The notes under the pieces: model-generated
Database searches by the model: none
Seen by the model: only the letters and a program-made list of their open reading frames with translations
What the model was told of the DNA's origin: nothing
Program-made: the position numbers and the translations under genes
Part shown: positions 1 to 6,804 of the stretch, in pieces
Layout: every line of letters begins with the position of its first letter
Position numbering within the stretch: position 1 is the stretch's first letter
From: Oscillospiraceae bacterium
Lineage (GTDB): Bacteria; Bacillota; Clostridia; Oscillospirales; Acutalibacteraceae
Assembly: GCA_009786735.1 (NCBI GenBank)
Contig: WQRM01000008.1
Location: 1 to 17,944, forward strand
Direction of reading: 5' to 3'
Length of the DNA: 17,944 nucleotides

Positions 1-17
1 GATCCTCTTTTGCTTGC

Positions 18-50
18 AAATAAAAAATCACGGGCGGCAGGTTGCCGCCC
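18..50 (-). terminator. Rho-independent terminator of the aro operon
   Basis: On the minus strand an 8-bp perfect stem (positions 43-50 with 32-39, 3-base loop) is followed by GTGATTTTTTATT, and it starts 17 bases after the pheA stop codon. It is placed to end the aroF-to-pheA transcript. The stem also has the form GGGGCGG...CCGCCCG, like the palindrome at 8364-8394, so it may be a dispersed palindromic repeat serving as a terminator. Confidence 0.75.
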
Positions 51-66
51 CTACACGCGAGTTACG

Positions 67-1260
67 CTAACCCAGCGAGTCACAGCGTGTTTGCTCATCG
101 CGAGCAGGCGTTATCTCTTCGTAGCTGCCGAGCACATCAAGCTGTGCGCAGTGCCGCGCGAGCTTCTCAATCATGATGGGATAGTTGGGTGCGGTGGCGT
201 CGCACTCCATGTCGAGATAGAACACGGCATCAAGCGCGTTGCCCAGCACAGGCAGGTTCGTGAGCTTGGTGAGGTTGATTTCCATGCCAGCGATCATCTG
301 CAGGATTTCGGCAAGCGCCCCAGCGTGGTTGGCGAGGGAGATGAGCACACTGCTCTTGTTGGCGCGCGGCGGAATCATCGCCTGCTTGGTGATGCAGATG
401 AAGCGGGTTTGGTTGTCGCTGCGATCCTGAATGTCGTGCTTGAGCACGTTGAGACCATAAAGCTCGGCACATTCCACGCTAGACACCACCGCCACGCCGG
501 GGCGATCCTCTTGCGCGGCGCGCTTGGCGGCGATGGCCGTGTTGTCGCACACGTGCGTGGTCACACGGTCGCCGAGTTTTTGGATGAAACTGTCACACTG
601 GCGCAGCGCTTGCTCGTGCGACCAAATCTCGGTGATGTCTTTGAGGAAGCGCTCGTTGCTCAGCAAGCAGTGGCGCACCGGCAAGCGAATCGCCCGCACG
701 ATGGAGCACTTGTGCTTGCGCAGCAGGTCATACACACGCATCACGCTGCCGTAGGTCGTGTTTTCGATGGGCAGCACGCCGAAGTTGCACAGTCCTTGCT
801 CAACCGCGCGAAAGACCATGTCGAACTCGTGCATGCTGAGGATACGCGGTTGGTCGAACATGTTTCGCGCAGCGATGTGCGAAAACGCGCCCTCCACGCC
901 TTGGCAGGCCACGCTTGCGCCCACCGGCCACGGATCGCCTTGCCCGCGCTCAAGCGCCGCCGCCAACTGCTGGCGCAAGGGCGAGGTTTCTTCGGCCTCA
1001 ACCATCAGCCGATGCTGGCGCGCACGGTTCGCCAAAAATACCGTGCGGTATATCATATTGAGCGGTTGATGCAAGCCCTCGGGTGCATTCTTGCAAATTC
1101 GTTGCAGCACCTCCTGCTCACGCGCCGGGTGATGCACTTGCTCGCCGTCGGCCATTTTTGCTTGTGCCACCTGACTAGCCAGCTCCATGCGCTGTGCCAA
1201 CAGGGGCGCGAGCGCGTCGTCTACGCGGTCGATTTCGCCGCGCAATTCTTCCAGATTCAT
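67..1260 (-). CDS. pheA: Bifunctional chorismate mutase/prephenate dehydratase (P-protein)
   Basis: Converts chorismate to prephenate and then to phenylpyruvate, the committed branch to phenylalanine, in the cytoplasm. Three domains are visible in 397 residues. An AroQ-type chorismate mutase covers about 1-85 (ELRGEIDRVDDALAPLLAQR). Prephenate dehydratase covers about 115-292, with PIENT at 164-168 and the catalytic-type NQTRF at 283-287. An ACT regulatory domain covers about 303-375. The ACT domain keeps GAL (314-316), but the usual ESRP phenylalanine-binding motif reads TNLP (334-337), so feedback inhibition may be weak or altered. The ATG overlaps the methyltransferase stop as ATGA, and a GAGG lies 7 bases upstream. 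It is the last gene of the aro operon, directly before a terminator. No tyrA or trp gene is present in the window. Confidence 0.96.
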   Translation of the reverse strand: MNLEELRGEIDRVDDALAPLLAQRMELASQVAQAKMADGEQVHHPAREQEVLQRICKNAPEGLHQPLNMIYRTVFLANRARQHRLMVEAEETSPLRQQLAAALERGQGDPWPVGASVACQGVEGAFSHIAARNMFDQPRILSMHEFDMVFRAVEQGLCNFGVLPIENTTYGSVMRVYDLLRKHKCSIVRAIRLPVRHCLLSNERFLKDITEIWSHEQALRQCDSFIQKLGDRVTTHVCDNTAIAAKRAAQEDRPGVAVVSSVECAELYGLNVLKHDIQDRSDNQTRFICITKQAMIPPRANKSSVLISLANHAGALAEILQMIAGMEINLTKLTNLPVLGNALDAVFYLDMECDATAPNYPIMIEKLARHCAQLDVLGSYEEITPARDEQTRCDSLG

Positions 1261-1991
1261 CGTGCTACCTCACATACATAAATTTGCTCGCCACCATGGC
1301 GTTTAATCTTGCCTCCGTCGTAGTCGCCGTATTGCTCCACAATGCGAAAACCCGCATCACGTAAGACTTTTCGCAGCTTCCGTGGATACCAATACTTCAG
1401 CGTCAGCGGCTCTTCGATGCGCTGGTTTTCGCCGTGTTCGTACACCATCACCGGGTAGATAATTTGCCGTTTCGTGTCAATGCGCTCGCCAAAACTTTTG
1501 CAGCTCACGCCATCGCGCTCCCAGTGTGTTTTTTCGGGGTAACACCACTTGCGCATACCCTTTTGTGGCACAAAGCAATTGATGATGAAACGCCCGTCTT
1601 TTGCAAGATGGTTTCGCGCATCCTGCAAACAGCCCGCGATGTCCGCGTCCTCCGTCAGCGCCTGAAACGAACGAAACGGGATGATAATCAGCGGGAATTT
1701 CTCGCCCAAATCGAAGCTCGCCATGTTGCCCTGCGTGATGCTGATGCGGTCGCGCACGTCTGGGGCGAGTTGCGGCAGCTTCGCGCGAAAGACATCTAGC
1801 ATTTGCGGCGACAGGTCAAGCCCATGCACGCGCAAACCGCTTTGCGCGAGGGGGATGCTCACCCGCCCAGTGCCGCAAGCGAGCTCCAGGACTGGTCCGT
1901 TTTGTGCATAACGCCGAAAAAACGGTATATCCGCCGCGTATTGATAGTCTAAATCGTAGAAATTAGCCGCATGTTGATAGGTGTTGCTCAT
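1257..1991 (-). CDS. Class I SAM-dependent methyltransferase of unknown substrate
   Basis: A 244-residue Rossmann-fold methyltransferase. Motif I reads LELACGTGRVSIPLA at about residues 35-49, followed by the acidic motif II region GLDLSPQMLD. An IIIPFRSFQAL stretch stands where motif IV is expected. The C-terminal half (LTLKYWYPRKLRKVLRDAGF) has the usual strand-helix pattern of small-molecule methyltransferases. The substrate cannot be read from the sequence. It starts at an ATG inside the aroC stop (ATGA), with GGAG 8 bases upstream, and its own stop overlaps the pheA start in the same way. It is therefore translated as part of the aromatic operon, which suggests a link to shikimate or aromatic metabolism or simple co-regulation. 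No known step of Phe synthesis needs methylation. Confidence 0.88.
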   Translation of the reverse strand: MSNTYQHAANFYDLDYQYAADIPFFRRYAQNGPVLELACGTGRVSIPLAQSGLRVHGLDLSPQMLDVFRAKLPQLAPDVRDRISITQGNMASFDLGEKFPLIIIPFRSFQALTEDADIAGCLQDARNHLAKDGRFIINCFVPQKGMRKWCYPEKTHWERDGVSCKSFGERIDTKRQIIYPVMVYEHGENQRIEEPLTLKYWYPRKLRKVLRDAGFRIVEQYGDYDGGKIKRHGGEQIYVCEVAR

Positions 1992-2956
1992 CGTTCAATC
2001 TCCATCAAATCCAGCAGCACGCAGGCCACAACGGCCTCCACGACCGGCACCGCGCGGGGCACAATGCAGGCGTCATGCCGCCCGCCGATGCGCAACTCAA
2101 CGCTTTCGCGCGCGACTAAATCCACACTCTCTTGTTGCCGCGAAATGGACGGCGTGGGCTTGATGGCCACACGCACGACCAACGGCATACCTGTGGTTAA
2201 TCCGCCCAACACGCCGCCATGGTGGTTAGTGCGTGTGCGAATTTCTCCGTTTTGCACAAAGTATGCATCATTGTTTTGTGAACCTTGCATATCTGCCGCT
2301 GCAAATCCCGCGCCAAATTCCACGCCACGCACTGCCGGTATGCCGAACAGCGCCGCCGCCAGACGATTCTCCACGCCACCGAACATCGGCTCACCCAGCC
2401 CCACCGGCAAGCCTGTGGCGGTGCACTCGACGATGCCGCCAACGGAATCGCCCACGGCTTTGGCGGTTTCAATATCGCCAGTTTTTGTAGCTATTGCGCA
2501 GATTTCGATGCCGCGTTTTTCCAAAATTTGTGCACAAATAGCACCAGCGAAACACAGGGGGGCCGTCAATCGCCCAGACGTGTGACCGCCGCCACGCTTA
2601 TCCGCATAACCACCATGCTTGACAGAAATGGGGAAATCCGCATGCCCGGGACGCGGAATATCGCGCAGAGCATCGTAATCCTGCGAGCGCGTATCGGTGT
2701 TCTCGATGACGGCACACAGCGGCGCGCCACAGGTGGTGTCGTTCACCAAACCGCTGAGAATGCGCGGAATATCCGGCTCTCGGCGGGCAGTATCGCCAGG
2801 GTTTCGACCGGGTGCGCGGCGCGCCATGAAGTCCGAAATCGCTTGTATATCAAGGGTTTCGCCCGCTGGCAGGCCATCGATGACCGCGCCGATAGCCGCC
2901 GAATGTGACTGCCCGAACACGGTGATTTTCACGCGTTCGCCAAAGCTAGAGGCCAT
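1988..2956 (-). CDS. aroC: Chorismate synthase
   Basis: Catalyses the last shikimate step, EPSP to chorismate, using reduced FMN. Recognisable family motifs in 322 residues are FGQSHSAAIGAVIDGLPAGE near the N-terminus, RRAPGRNPGDTARREPD, RPGHADF followed by KHGGYADKRGGGHTSGR, NHHGGVLGGLTTGMP, and GRHDACIVPRAVPVVEA near the C-terminus. It is somewhat shorter than the usual 350-390 residues but appears complete. I chose the ATG at 2956 because TAGGAGGG lies 7 bases upstream; the in-frame TTG at 2962 would be only 1 base from that site. The start overlaps the end of aroA by 11 bases. Its stop overlaps the methyltransferase start, so it is one link in a tightly coupled operon. Confidence 0.96.
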   Translation of the reverse strand: MASSFGERVKITVFGQSHSAAIGAVIDGLPAGETLDIQAISDFMARRAPGRNPGDTARREPDIPRILSGLVNDTTCGAPLCAVIENTDTRSQDYDALRDIPRPGHADFPISVKHGGYADKRGGGHTSGRLTAPLCFAGAICAQILEKRGIEICAIATKTGDIETAKAVGDSVGGIVECTATGLPVGLGEPMFGGVENRLAAALFGIPAVRGVEFGAGFAAADMQGSQNNDAYFVQNGEIRTRTNHHGGVLGGLTTGMPLVVRVAIKPTPSISRQQESVDLVARESVELRIGGRHDACIVPRAVPVVEAVVACVLLDLMEIER

Positions 2957-4061
2957 GCACAATCCCTCCTAATCGCTGATAATCTGCCCAAAAATTGGGG
3001 TATGACTTCGCAACCACTTCTGCGCCATGCAGCGTTACCGGAGCGTCACAATAAAGTGCTGCAATCGCCATCGCCATCGCAATGCGGTGGTCGCCAAAAC
3101 TGTTGACCTCCACGCCGCCGCGCAGCGGTTTTTTGCCGCGAATGACCATACCGTCAGGTAGTTCGGTCACATCTGCGCCCAGCGCGGCAAGATTTTGCGC
3201 CATCGCCGCCAAGCGGTCGCTCTCTTTGATGCGCAGCCGTGCGGCGTTGCGGATTTCGCAGCGCTCGTAGTTCACGGCGGCATAAACCGCCATAATCGGC
3301 ACAAGGTCAGGGCATTGCGACGCATCCATATCACCGCCGAGTTGTAATAATTGCACGATTTCTTTATCTGGTTGAGCGGAATTTTCGTCAAGCCCAACAA
3401 CGTTCAAGCCCGCAGCCAACCAAAACGCAGCGTTTGACCAATCTCCTTCAGGCACGAGGGTGGCAGCCGGCCTGTAAGACCAGTTTTGAAGAACCCAGCC
3501 AATTTGGCTTTTTTCAACGAAAGCGCAAAATTTACCGAGCGTGCGCAACGTCATTTCCACATAACCTGCCGACTCAAGCGGCGAAGTGAGTATGATCTCG
3601 CTGTCTTGCTGCAAAAGAGGCAGCGCAAACAACAACCCTGTGATATACTGCGAGCTGATGTTGCCGGGGAGTTGATAAGTGCCGGGCTGCAGCTGGCCAC
3701 TGATTCGCAGCGGTAAAGTTTCGCCGTTTATCGTGACACCGTGTTGACGCAACAGGCTCAGCAGCGGTTCCAGCGGACGTTCGGGCAGTCTACCCTCGCC
3801 GGTGAAGGTCACCGTGCGCCCCAGCGCCGCCATCACAGGCAGCAAAAACCGAAGTGTTGAGCCACTTTCGCGGCAATTGAGCACGCCGTCGGTCGCCAGC
3901 AGGCAGTCGCGCGTGGCGGCGATGTCTTCGCTGATGATGGGCAACTGGCTGATGTCCTGCCCGGCCAGCCATGCGGCAATCATCAGCCGATGCAGGTCAG
4001 ATTTCGACGGCATGGCAGCGATTTCGCCAGATAGTTTCGCGGGGTGCAGCGTTAGCGTCAT
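2946..4061 (-). CDS. aroA: 3-phosphoshikimate 1-carboxyvinyltransferase (EPSP synthase)
   Basis: Transfers the enolpyruvyl group of PEP to shikimate-3-phosphate. The 371-residue protein shows the duplicated inside-out barrel motifs. MPSKSDLHR (Lys20) is near the N-terminus, followed by CRESGSTLRFLLPV, the RLPERPLEPL loop, SSQYITGLLFALPLL, and CPDLVPIM with the catalytic-type Asp. KESDRLAAMAQNLAALGADV and FGDHRIAMAMAIAALY are near the C-terminus. It is shorter than the typical 420-430 residues, but all core motifs are present in order. In the substrate loop the common GNAGTAMRP or GNSGTT sequence is ESGSTLRF. The ATG overlaps the aroB stop (ATGA), and GGAGGAGAA lies just upstream. Confidence 0.95.
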   Translation of the reverse strand: MTLTLHPAKLSGEIAAMPSKSDLHRLMIAAWLAGQDISQLPIISEDIAATRDCLLATDGVLNCRESGSTLRFLLPVMAALGRTVTFTGEGRLPERPLEPLLSLLRQHGVTINGETLPLRISGQLQPGTYQLPGNISSQYITGLLFALPLLQQDSEIILTSPLESAGYVEMTLRTLGKFCAFVEKSQIGWVLQNWSYRPAATLVPEGDWSNAAFWLAAGLNVVGLDENSAQPDKEIVQLLQLGGDMDASQCPDLVPIMAVYAAVNYERCEIRNAARLRIKESDRLAAMAQNLAALGADVTELPDGMVIRGKKPLRGGVEVNSFGDHRIAMAMAIAALYCDAPVTLHGAEVVAKSYPNFWADYQRLGGIVHGL

Positions 4062-5584
4062 AACTTCTCCTCCAGCATCGCTCTAAAGCTCGAAAGTGGA
4101 AGCGTGCGCAATTCGCACTGCCCAACGCGCAGCGGCACGATGATGGTGATGTCGTCGCCGACGCGTTTTTTGTCCTGCGAAAGCGCGGCGAATAGCTCGC
4201 TCACGGTGAAATCGCAGGTGCTGGGCAGCCCGTTTGCGTGCAGTGCAGCGCACACTTCATCGGTAATCTCGGGGCAAAAAGCCTTGCATATCAAGGTCAT
4301 GCCGATGCCAACCGCCGCGCCGTGGGGTATGGTGTAGCCGCTGACCTGCTCAATCGCGTGGCCAAGTGTGTGCCCCAAATTCAGCAGGCGGCGTGCGCCG
4401 GTGTCGCGTTCATCACCAACCACAACGTCGCGCTTTAACGCGACACAGCGTGCGATTTGCGCCGTGCCCACTCCGCTGCCGTGCGCCAATGCGCTGAATA
4501 GCTCTTCGTCCCACAGAACGCCATATTTGAGGCACTCGGCCACACCGTTTGCGTACTCCGCAGGCGGCAGCGTTGCGTGGGTTTCGGGGTCGCAGATGAC
4601 CAAACTCGGCTGCCAAAACGCACCCACCAGGTTCTTTCCGGCGGGGAGATTCAGCCCAGTTTTGCCGCCCACGCTGGAATCCACAGCCGCCAGAAGGGTC
4701 GTGGGGATTTGCACATAGGCGATGCCGCGACGGTAGGTTGCGGCGGCAAAGCCAGTGAGATCACCCACCACGCCACCGCCGAGCGCGACCAAGATATCGC
4801 CGCCCGTGAGCCCAAACACCGCACTTGCGCGCAAAATCCCCTCGTAACTGGCGAGGGTTTTGTGCTCCTCGCCGGCGTGAAGCGTGAAATATTCACAGGC
4901 GATGCCTGCCGCTTGCAGGCTTTGCAGCGCGGTGTCCACATAACCGCACTTCCACACGTTAGTGTCGCAAATGATGAGCGCCTTTCTCGGCTTTAGCGCA
5001 TCGCGGATTAACGCGCCACACTGCGACAGTAAGCCGCCGCCGATGTGAACATCATAGGCGCGGTCGCCCAAGGGCACATGCACGGTCTGCGCGCGATAAA
5101 CATAGTCCATTTGACACACGTCCTCATCGGTAAGATAGTGTTTTTCCGGCGGGCATGGCGACAGCGGCACAAATCCGCAGCGCGCCAGCATTTTTTTGCT
5201 GCCCACATTGTCGGGGTACACTCCGGCGTGCAGCTCGGTGATGCCCAGGGTTTCGGTTGCGTACTTCGTCGCCAGCGCGAACGCCGAAGTGCCCAACCCC
5301 TGCTTGCGGTAGGCAGAAAACATCCAAATCGCGAGGTCGGCCTCCACTTCGGGTGGCGAAATACCCACAGCCCCGATGATTTCGTCGGTAGCATTATGGC
5401 AAATCATTGCGAAAAAGCGCTGCTTTCGCTCTCGTTGCTGAAATTCTTCAAACGTAGTGGTTAACACATAGTTATAGCCCCGTTGTGTGGCTGGATCATG
5501 CGCATTGTCGTACAATGGGCGGTCATCGCAGGGCTGATATTCCACCAAACTGAGCACTTCGTTTGAGCAATACACAGCTCTCAT
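4058..5584 (-). CDS. aroB: GNAT acetyltransferase - 3-dehydroquinate synthase fusion protein
   Basis: One uninterrupted frame encodes two domains. Residues 1 to about 165 form a GNAT N-acyltransferase of the RimJ/RimL-like type, with acetyl-CoA loop YRKQGLGTSAF (93-102) and YPDNVGSKKMLARCGFVPL (123-141). Residues about 166-508 are a complete 3-dehydroquinate synthase, which converts DAHP to 3-dehydroquinate with NAD and a divalent metal. Its motifs are ALGGGVVGDLTGF (267-279), the Ser/Gly-rich VDSSVGGKTG (301-310), and the expected metal ligands E350, H405 and H421. Stand-alone AroB is about 350 residues. I chose the ATG at 5584: its TGATG overlaps the aroF stop and a GAGG lies 8 bases upstream. 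A GTG at 5587 is also possible. An internal ATG at 5110 (residue 160), with a weak upstream GAGG, could yield a separate AroB, but it lies within the last GNAT strand. The GNAT substrate is unknown. Confidence 0.93.
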   Translation of the reverse strand: MRAVYCSNEVLSLVEYQPCDDRPLYDNAHDPATQRGYNYVLTTTFEEFQQRERKQRFFAMICHNATDEIIGAVGISPPEVEADLAIWMFSAYRKQGLGTSAFALATKYATETLGITELHAGVYPDNVGSKKMLARCGFVPLSPCPPEKHYLTDEDVCQMDYVYRAQTVHVPLGDRAYDVHIGGGLLSQCGALIRDALKPRKALIICDTNVWKCGYVDTALQSLQAAGIACEYFTLHAGEEHKTLASYEGILRASAVFGLTGGDILVALGGGVVGDLTGFAAATYRRGIAYVQIPTTLLAAVDSSVGGKTGLNLPAGKNLVGAFWQPSLVICDPETHATLPPAEYANGVAECLKYGVLWDEELFSALAHGSGVGTAQIARCVALKRDVVVGDERDTGARRLLNLGHTLGHAIEQVSGYTIPHGAAVGIGMTLICKAFCPEITDEVCAALHANGLPSTCDFTVSELFAALSQDKKRVGDDITIIVPLRVGQCELRTLPLSSFRAMLEEKL

Positions 5585-6579
5585 CACTTTGCCCTCACTT
5601 GGTTCACCGCGCGCATCACGTCGTCAAATTGCGCGGGCGTGAGCGATTGCGGGCCGTCGCACAGGGCTTTTGCTGGGTTGTTGTGCACCTCGATCATCAG
5701 CCCGTCAGCGCCCACGGCAGCAGCGGCCACCGCCAACTGCTTCACATAACGCGACACGCCCGTGGCATGGCTCGGGTCAACCACGATGGGCAGGTGCGAT
5801 TTTTCCTTGATCACACACACGGCCGACAGGTCAAGCGTGTTGCGCGTGGCGGTCTCGAAAGTGCGGATGCCGCGCTCGCACAAAATCACCTGCTGGTTGC
5901 CGCCGGCCATGATGTACTCGGCACTCATCAGCCATTCTTGGATGGTATTGGCAAGCCCGCGCTTGAGCAAAATGGGCTTGTTGCAGCGCCCTAGCTCCTT
6001 GAGCAATTCAAAATTCTGCATGTTGCGCGCGCCAACTTGGATGCAATCCACATGCTCGAAGGCAGGCAGATGGCTCACGTTCATGATTTCAGTGACGATG
6101 GGCAGACCGGTTTGCGCTTTCGCTTGAAGCAGCAACTCGATGCCATCATTGCCCATGCCCTGGAAATCGTAGGGCGAGGTGCGCGGTTTGAACGCCCCGC
6201 CACGCAGAATCCCCGCGCCCGAAGCCTTCACCGCTGCGGCAATTTCGCTGACTTGCTCGGGTGATTCCACGCTGCAAGGCCCTGCCATCACCGCAAAATT
6301 GCCCGCGCCGATTTTCACGCCGCCGACCCCCACCACGGTATCGATGGGGTGAAACTTGCGGTTGGCTTTTTTGAATGGCTCCTGCACGCGCTGGACCTTT
6401 TCGACGAAGTCCTGCGCCTCAATGAGGTCGGTGTCGAGCCCTGCGGTGTCGCCAATCAGCCCAAGCACGGTGGAGTGTTCGCCCAGGCTTTGGTGCACGG
6501 CGATGCCTTGTTCCTGCAGCCAGTGCAGCAGCATGTCGAGCTGCTCCTGCATGAAATTTTGTTTAAGTACGACAATCAT
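5584..6579 (-). CDS. aroF: 3-deoxy-7-phosphoheptulonate (DAHP) synthase, type I-beta with N-terminal regulatory domain
   Basis: Condenses PEP and erythrose-4-phosphate, the entry step of the shikimate pathway. The 331-residue protein has a ferredoxin-like, ACT-resembling N-terminal domain (about 1-68, starting [20 protein letters not shown]) of the kind that gives Thermotoga-type enzymes tyrosine or phenylalanine feedback. A TIM barrel follows, with [71 protein letters not shown] and MIEVHNNP. The start at 6579 is fixed by AGGAGG 7 bases upstream; an upstream in-frame GTG at 6681 would run through the leader peptide and terminator and is rejected. It is the first structural gene of the operon and lies directly behind an attenuator terminator. 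Confidence 0.96.
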   Translation of the reverse strand: MIVVLKQNFMQEQLDMLLHWLQEQGIAVHQSLGEHSTVLGLIGDTAGLDTDLIEAQDFVEKVQRVQEPFKKANRKFHPIDTVVGVGGVKIGAGNFAVMAGPCSVESPEQVSEIAAAVKASGAGILRGGAFKPRTSPYDFQGMGNDGIELLLQAKAQTGLPIVTEIMNVSHLPAFEHVDCIQVGARNMQNFELLKELGRCNKPILLKRGLANTIQEWLMSAEYIMAGGNQQVILCERGIRTFETATRNTLDLSAVCVIKEKSHLPIVVDPSHATGVSRYVKQLAVAAAAVGADGLMIEVHNNPAKALCDGPQSLTPAQFDDVMRAVNQVRAK

Positions 6580-6592
6580 GGTGTTTCCTCCT

Positions 6593-6623
6593 AAAAAAAT
6601 CGCCCGCAGCATTACACTGCGGG
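6593..6623 (-). terminator. Attenuator terminator before aroF
   Basis: On the minus strand CCCGCAG (6623-6617), a 7-base loop and CTGCGGG (6609-6603) form a 7-bp GC-rich stem. CGA and seven T residues (6599-6593) follow, which is a textbook intrinsic terminator. It lies inside the transcript leader, between the promoter and aroF, and its T run ends 1 base before the aroF AGGAGG. It must therefore be bypassed for the operon to be expressed, which marks it as an attenuator. Confidence 0.9.
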
Positions 6624-6692
6624 TTGCATGATATTTCGGGCGTGCCCAAAAGTCTATCGCATACCGCAGCTTGCCCCCCACACGGGGAAGCT
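6617..6692 (-). promoter_or_regulatory. Alternative leader RNA pairings: pause hairpin and antiterminator
   Basis: Segment 1 (6692-6684, AGCTTCCCC) pairs with GGGG (6679-6676) and AAGCT (6672-6668), forming a hairpin inside the leader-peptide coding region. Segment 2 (6669-6664, CTGCGG) overlaps that hairpin and is complementary to segment 3 (6622-6617, CCGCAG), the 5' arm of the terminator. A nearby TGC:GCA match could extend that pairing. The 1:2, 2:3 and 3:4 structures are therefore mutually exclusive, as in trp and phe attenuators. A ribosome stalled early in the leader peptide would free segment 2 and permit readthrough; one reaching the stop codon (6656-6654) would cover segment 2 and allow termination. 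The pairing is seen by eye; the mechanism is inferred. Confidence 0.8.
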
Positions 6693-6719
6693 AAAGTAGC
6701 GGGTAAACGAACGATTCAT
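6654..6719 (-). CDS. Aromatic leader peptide of the aro operon (21 aa)
   Basis: A short frame begins ATG at 6719, 9 bases after AAGGAG (6734-6729), and ends TAG at 6656-6654. It begins MNRSFTRYFSFPVW. Among its 21 residues are three Phe (codons 5, 9 and 11), one Tyr (8) and one Trp (14), far above background and covering all three aromatic amino acids. It lies about 22 bases after the predicted transcription start and before a terminator that precedes DAHP synthase. Its last codons overlap the antiterminator strand. This is the expected layout of an attenuation leader peptide that senses aromatic aminoacyl-tRNA. The stall positions that best free the antiterminator strand are the Phe and Tyr codons; a ribosome waiting at Trp14 would probably cover part of it. 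Phe/Tyr is therefore the more likely signal (inference). Confidence 0.87.
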   Translation of the reverse strand: MNRSFTRYFSFPVWGASCGMR

Positions 6720-6747
6720 TGGGCGCATCTCCTTCAACAGATAAACC

Positions 6748-6776
6748 ATTATAGCACATCTTATGCGCATTGTCAA
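6748..6776 (-). promoter_or_regulatory. Sigma-A promoter of the aro operon
   Basis: Perfect consensus on the minus strand: TTGACA (6776-6771), a 17-base spacer and TATAAT (6753-6748). Transcription should start near 6741, giving a leader RNA of about 160 bases before aroF. A perfect 6-bp inverted repeat (AAGCAG/CTGCTT, 6775-6792) overlaps the -35 box and could be an operator. Confidence 0.92.
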
Positions 6777-6804
6777 GCAGTTTTTCCTGCTTCGTGATAT
6801 TTTT

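Noticed and set aside
10..1281. A 423-codon open frame on the plus strand
   Set aside because: It is antisense to pheA, which has clear domains. Codon bias of the GC-rich real gene leaves the opposite frame open; no domains or ribosome site are seen.
6580..6681. Extended aroF start at an upstream GTG
   Set aside because: The extension would pass through the terminator and overlap the leader peptide in another frame. The ATG at 6579 has an ideal AGGAGG and the family-typical N-terminus.
6593..6776. T-box riboswitch for the aro leader
   Set aside because: At about 160 bases it is too short, and I see no Stem I features or T-box consensus sequence; the leader peptide with alternative hairpins explains the region better.
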